A stretch of DNA of 64,000 nt from Coturnix japonica. Taxonomy: Eukaryota; Chordata; Aves; Galliformes; Phasianidae. The stretch is taken from contig NC_029529.1 in NCBI RefSeq assembly GCF_001577835.2, positions 7,132,157-7,196,156 of the forward strand, in the 5' to 3' direction. Positions 63,501 through 64,000 of the stretch are shown piece by piece (position 1 is the first letter of the stretch; each line of letters starts with the position of its first letter). A model generated the notes under the pieces. That model saw nothing but the letters and a program-made list of their open reading frames with translations. It did no database searches and had not been told where the DNA came from. The translations under genes and the position numbers were made by a program.

Positions 63501-64000
63501 GCCCAGTTCAGTGGTGGATCAGCTGTTCCCGTGGTCCTATCTGTGTTTGTCCACTGCTATATAAGAGCAGTGCACTTGGAGCAGTGTGGTTGGAGGTAAC
63601 TGAGGTTGTGACTAATATTGCTGGGACTTTCCTACTTGCTGCTGTTTCCCCAGCCCTTAGACGTAGGGGAATTTGACACAAGCAGAACAGACTGGGGTTG
63701 GCTGCTCCTCCCCAGCTCAGCCACTACTGGTTTCACTTGCAGTAAACCACCCACACAGCAGCAAAAATTGTAACAGGGTGAGGAAGCATTGGACTGCCTT
63801 CTGAGGGGGCTGATGGGGGGTGGGGGGAGTAGAATTTCCACACCTGGCTCTGAGTCTTAATCAACCCCTCCTTGTTAATCAACCCCTCCTTGTTTTAGCA
63901 CTATCCACAGCTGCTGTGAAAGCCAGCTCTCTGCTGGCTGTGGTTTGCCCTCAAATGAACACTCCTGGCATAGTGAGCAGTCCACAGAGGTGCTAGGGAG
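60600..64000. other. Intergenic DNA downstream of IL4R
   Basis: No gene is supported. In mammals IL21R follows IL4R in the same orientation, so this is probably the IL4R-IL21R interval. It contains a short (GT)n run near 62,888-62,899, a palindromic TTCCTGAGAA at 62,157, a TATATAAG at 63,558-63,565 with no attached exon evidence, a G-rich run at 63,805-63,827 and a perfect 18-bp duplication at 63,857. Confidence 0.55.
63857..63892. repeat. Perfect 18-bp tandem duplication
   Basis: Two adjacent identical copies of TTAATCAACCCCTCCTTG. It is a small recent duplication with no known function. Confidence 0.95.

Noticed and set aside
63558-63565. TATATAAG, a TATA-box-like sequence near the right end
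   Set aside because: No start-site, first-exon or splice-donor evidence beside it. Short AT motifs of this kind are common by chance.
1-64000. CRISPR arrays, operons, ribosome binding sites, tRNA or rRNA genes
   Set aside because: The sequence is vertebrate nuclear DNA. No spaced direct-repeat array, and no tRNA or rRNA sequence, was recognised on reading either strand.

Overview
The window is vertebrate nuclear DNA, almost certainly from a bird and most likely a galliform such as chicken. Three signs point there: interspersed repeats are sparse and nearly all CR1 LINE fragments; two compact CpG-island promoters are present; and the gene order and orientation (KDM8 +, NSMCE1 -, IL4R +) match the human 16p12.1 order as I recall it, in a much shorter span. 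The species is inferred. No database search was run.

Layout. Positions 1 to about 40,600 form a gene desert. I find no supportable exon there, only short microsatellites, CR1 pieces (including a roughly 1.1 kb degraded CR1 on the minus strand at about 33.8-34.95 kb) and AT-rich blocks with homeodomain-type motifs that could be conserved regulatory elements. KDM8 (JmjC oxygenase) lies at 40,689-43,981 on the plus strand in seven coding exons, starting in a CpG island and encoding 401 residues. NSMCE1 (variant-RING E3 subunit of SMC5/6) is read from the minus strand, 48,291 down to 44,689, in six coding exons and 258 residues. It meets KDM8 tail to tail with about 0.7 kb between the stop codons. 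A second CpG island at about 48.45-49.1 kb is a likely shared divergent promoter for NSMCE1 and IL4R. IL4R (interleukin-4 receptor alpha) runs on the plus strand with coding exons from 51,178 to 59,993, giving 916 residues. From about 60.6 to 64 kb is IL4R downstream DNA with no gene I can support.

All reading frames were rebuilt by joining exons at GT-AG sites with consistent phase, and each product matches its family as recalled from human. The three genes do not form one pathway: KDM8 and NSMCE1 are housekeeping or genome-maintenance genes, while IL4R is an immune receptor whose promoter abuts that of NSMCE1.

The most striking feature is inside the last IL4R exon. A 54-bp (18-residue) unit carrying a Tyr-Lys-x-Phe/Val docking-type motif is repeated in tandem nearly six times (58,893-59,201), with a very recent 108-bp higher-order duplication. 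It looks like a lineage-specific expansion of the region that recruits IRS/STAT6-type adaptors in mammals. Secondary points are two facing CTCF-like motifs around the NSMCE1 5' end, a possible alternative terminal exon between KDM8 and NSMCE1, an overlapping upstream ORF at KDM8, and a strong hairpin just upstream of KDM8.
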